DNA of 64,000 bases from Amia ocellicauda. Taxonomy: Eukaryota > Chordata > Actinopteri > Amiiformes > Amiidae. The stretch covers positions 53,823,312 to 53,887,311 of the forward strand of contig NC_089851.1 of NCBI RefSeq assembly GCF_036373705.1. The letters run 5' to 3'. The position numbers were made by a program, and so were the translations under genes. The notes beneath the pieces are model-generated. The model had not been told where the DNA came from. It saw only the letters and a list, made by a program, of their open reading frames with translations, and did not search any database. This document shows, in pieces, positions 61,743-64,000 of the stretch (the first letter of the stretch is position 1; every line of letters begins with the position of its first letter).

Positions 61743-62206
61743 TGTAACGAAGGACTGCCATGGCGGGGAACCCAGGTGCGGAGTGAGAGGTGGTCAGAAA
61801 CAGGCTGTGGTCAATGCCGGCAAACCGTAATGTCCAGGGAAATCCACAAGTCCTGGTCGATAAGACAAGCAGGGGGTCAATGATCAGGCAAACAGGCTGG
61901 TAGGGAGAATACGGGAATTGGTGGAGGAACACGTGGAGGTTGTAAACAATCAATAACAAAAGGATACAAGACTTAGCAGTGAATTAAAGTCACAGAGGGG
62001 TTTATATGTGTAGCAGAGAGGAGCAGAGGACGGTGAAGGAGGGTGCTGGTCCAATGGGAGTTCGAGGATGATAGAACAAGTGCACATGGTGCCGAGGAAT
62101 GTTAAGTGGCTGATTGCTGGGGAATGTGAGGGTTTAGAATTCCGGTGATGCTGACCTCTGCAGGGGAGCTTGTGAATTGCGGGATGTGTGGGATACAACA
62201 GTGACA
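61743..62206 (-). mobile_element. Solo LTR of an LTR retrotransposon (probably Ty3/Gypsy type)
   Basis: The 464-bp segment starts TGTAACG and ends GTGACA on the plus strand (TG...CA termini). It is flanked by a perfect 5-bp direct repeat ATACC at 61,738-61,742 and 62,207-62,211. Read on the minus strand there is a TATA-box-like catataaa at about 62,001-62,008, giving a U3 of about 200 bp and R-U5 to the left. No internal region remains, so it is a solo LTR left by recombination. The intact target duplication suggests it is not ancient, but a solo LTR cannot be dated alone. It inserted directly beside the end of the Tc1 copy and is therefore younger than it. The Gypsy assignment rests on general resemblance. 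Confidence 0.82.
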
Positions 62207-62345
62207 ATACCACTTGTTATTGTGTGTTTGAGTTTACTTGCATGGATTGTCTATTCATGTCAATATTAAAATTCCAAAGCATAACATTTATTCACAACAT
62301 GCTTTAGTGTTAAATGTTTGATATGGCAGCACATATAAAGGTGTA

Positions 62346-62906
62346 TACAGCTCTGGAAAAAATTAAGAGACCAGTGCACAATTATCAGTTTCTCTGGTTT
62401 TACTATTTATAGGTATATGTTTTGGTAAAATGAACATTTTTGTTTTATTCTATAAACTGCTGAAAACATTTTTCCCAAATTCCAAATAAAAATATTGTCA
62501 TTTAGAGCATTTATTTGCAGAAATTTACAACTGGACAAAATTACAAAAAAGATGCAGTGTTGTCAGACCTCAAATAATGCAAAGAAAATAAGTTCATATT
62601 AATTTTTAAACAACATAATACTAATGTTTTAACTTACAAAGTGTTCAGAAATTAATATTTGGTGATTTTCAATCAAAGCATTCATGCGTCTTGGCATGCT
62701 CTCCACCAGTCTTTCACATCGCTGTTGGGTGACTTTATGCCACTCCTGGCGCACAAATTCAAGCAACTCGGCTTTGATTGATGGCTTGTGACCATCCATC
62801 TTCCATCCATCACATTCCAGAGGTTTTCAATGGGGTTCAGGTCTGGAGATTGGGCTGGCCATAACAGGGTCTTGATCTGGTGGTCCTCCATCCACACCTT
62901 GATTGA
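62346..62906 (-). mobile_element. Tc1-like element, 3' part with terminal repeat (third Tc1 family)
   Basis: It starts at TA plus the terminal repeat cagctctggaaaaaattaag (62,348 onward), a well-known fish Tc1-like terminus. On the minus strand from 62,897 the transposase reads HQIKTLLWPAQSPDLNPIEN with the third catalytic region. A small insertion or duplication around 62,800-62,815 then shifts the frame. The rest of the C-terminus (motifs like QQRCERLVESMPRR in other members) is recognisable in a different frame. The N-terminal two thirds and other terminus are missing: the element stops where a SINE head begins at about 62,907. Confidence 0.88.
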
Positions 62907-63040
62907 CCTGGCAGTGTGGTGGCATGGTGGTTAGCACTGCTGCCTCACCGGTACAGGGGTCTGGGGTTTGAGTCCTGGCTTGGGGGCTTGTCTGTGTGGA
63001 GTTCACATGATCTACCTCTGTGTGGGTTTCCTATGGGCAC
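62907..63040 (+). mobile_element. V-SINE-like head (tRNA-derived) fragment
   Basis: ggcatggtggttagcactgc resembles box A of a tRNA-derived SINE head and ggggtttgagtcctggct box B; then tgtgtggagtt and tgtgggtttcct of the V-SINE-type core follow. The copy breaks off after about 130 bp and lacks the body and tail seen at 58,640-58,893. The core is more diverged than in that copy. Confidence 0.75.
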
Positions 63041-63221
63041 TTCAGTTACCAGTTCTGTGAGAAGAGTGCAAATCTAAACAAACAAGAAGGTTCTTGAGTT
63101 TCAACTTCACTGCTGCAACTGGTCTGTAATTCTGTGAGGCAAGAATGATAAAAATAAAATCTGTAACCTTTGTAAGGTATGCATATTCCATGTTTTTACT
63201 GGTAATGGATTTTATGTAATT
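63041..63221. other. Short spacer, nothing recognised
   Basis: Mixed to AT-rich sequence between the SINE head and the LINE fragment; no open frame, RNA gene or known repeat seen. Confidence 0.5.
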
Positions 63222-63690
63222 ACAGTCACTGACTCCCTCAGCTGTGCTTGGGTGGCCTTCTTCTCCTCAGTCCTCATCCTCCTCAATCTCTCTGCAGAAT
63301 TTGACACTGTCGATCACTCCATCCTCCTCTCCTGCCTCGCTGACCTTGGAATCTCTGAACTGCTCTCACCTGGTTCTACTCCTACCTCAGCGACGGGACC
63401 TACCAAGTGACATGGCGAGGTTCCTCATCCACGCCCCAACCTCTCCTCACAGGTGTAACCCAAGGCTCCATTCTGGGTCCCCTCTTGTCCTCTCTCTACA
63501 CTCACTCCCTGGGCCCCCTCATTGCATCCCATGGTTTCTCTTACCATTTTTACACAGATGATGCCCAGATCTTCCTGTCTTTTCCCTCCTCCGACATTCT
63601 CATCCCCTCTTGCATCTCTTCCTGCTTGTCTGCTATCTCTGCCTGGATGCACTCACACCACCTCAAGCTCAACCTCTCCAAATCTTTTTT
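63222..63690 (+). mobile_element. L2/Rex-type LINE reverse transcriptase fragment
   Basis: Translation gives reverse transcriptase blocks in order: LNLSAEFDTVDHSILLS (domain A, catalytic aspartate), then after a frameshift near 63,360-63,390 SYLSDGTYQVTWRG, GVTQGSILGPLL (domain B), and SYHFYTDDAQIFLSFP (domain C, with YTDD where YADD is usual), finishing HSHHLKLNLSKS. Only about 150 of the ~900 residues of an L2/CR1-like ORF2 protein remain, and both ends are missing. The copy is dead. Placement in the L2/Rex1/CR1 group follows from the wording of these motifs; the exact family is uncertain. Confidence 0.88.
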
Positions 63691-63777
63691 ACATTCCGTT
63701 AATTCCTTTAGAAATCAGGATAAATTGGGTAAAACCAGAAAAGCATCTAATTAATTCTCATTCAGGAGTCAACATAA

Positions 63778-63961
63778 AAAACAGAAAAGAAACAGAAAAC
63801 CATCCTGAGGTTCTGTGACACCGAAGAAGGTTTCCTACTGTTCACAGAGAAAGGGGAGCAATTGCTTGCCCCAGTGGAGGACCTTCTACGGCAGATGGGA
63901 TTGAAGACTGTGGAGGAGATCGAACAGCTTCTCCCTGTAGTAGCAGACATAACTATCCAAA
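63778..63961 (+). other. Possible internal coding exon (unidentified protein)
   Basis: An open frame from 63,778 encodes KKQKTILRFCDTEEGFLLF followed by an acidic amphipathic stretch with LLAPVEDLLRQMGLKTVEEI and LLPVVADI. It is followed at 63,962 by GTAAAA, an acceptable splice donor. Upstream, cag at 63,782-63,784 or 63,792-63,794 could be an acceptor; a better one (ttctcattcag ending at 63,765) would place a stop in this frame. GC content and codon usage look coding against the A-rich surroundings. I do not recognise the protein. It may belong with the possible exon at 57,938-58,117, but nothing links them directly. Confidence 0.4.
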
Positions 63962-64000
63962 GTAAAAAAAAAATGCAATCAATCTATTGCAATTAGCAAT

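Noticed and set aside
61639-62213. Minus-strand frames of 87 and 106 codons
   Set aside because: They fall within the solo LTR and Tc1 terminus and show no protein-like motif.
63244-63652. Additional overlapping frames of 75-105 codons
   Set aside because: They are off-frame readings of the LINE reverse transcriptase fragment.

Overview
The window looks like ray-finned fish nuclear DNA. Its repeats are Tc1-like DNA transposons of types common in fish, V-SINE-like retroposons, an L2/Rex-type LINE piece and a solo LTR. There is no operon structure and no long open gene. About 88% of it (1-56,345) is one tandem array. The rest (56,346-64,000) is AT-rich flank packed with nested transposon remains and a few possible exons that I cannot identify.

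The array has about 96 head-to-tail units of roughly 570-600 bp and runs off the left edge of the window. Each unit carries a 72-nt tRNA-Pro-like body on the minus strand plus a spacer of about 500 bp. The spacer contains two (TCC)n tracts, one of them followed by a (CAA)n tract, which explain most length differences. Three body classes are seen. Class B is an intact tRNA-Pro(UGG), with 13 copies between 1.6 and 18.7 kb; three near-identical AGG-anticodon versions lie at 54.5-55.7 kb. Class B' has 16 copies between 22.7 and 52.8 kb. It is the same tRNA with a shared T-loop/box B change and a T-stem mismatch. Class A has 63 copies throughout, plus one hybrid at the right end. Its anticodon-loop letters read AGG, but the universal U33 is G and the T-stem pairs fully only if the T-loop is 8 nt. 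Intact tRNA genes therefore sit towards the two ends of the visible array, and the middle 36 kb holds only altered forms.

The units are organised into higher-order repeats: a 3,498-bp six-unit duplication (7.06-14.06 kb), a four-unit block seen three times, a 3,525-bp six-unit block seen three times, and a 1,171-bp B'-A dimer repeated at identical spacing. This points to recent unequal exchange or gene conversion.

The flank, left to right, holds: a Tc1 transposase C-terminal half (56.87-57.37 kb); AT-rich DNA with a possible exon; a foldback element split by a V-SINE; an unclassified stretch with a polyadenylation-like signal; an inverted, diverged single unit of the array family (59.88-60.18 kb); a Tc1 copy whose N-terminal and C-terminal halves face each other; a solo LTR with a perfect 5-bp target duplication; a third Tc1 piece truncated at a V-SINE head; a LINE reverse-transcriptase fragment; and a possible exon at the right edge. 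No full protein-coding gene is supported.
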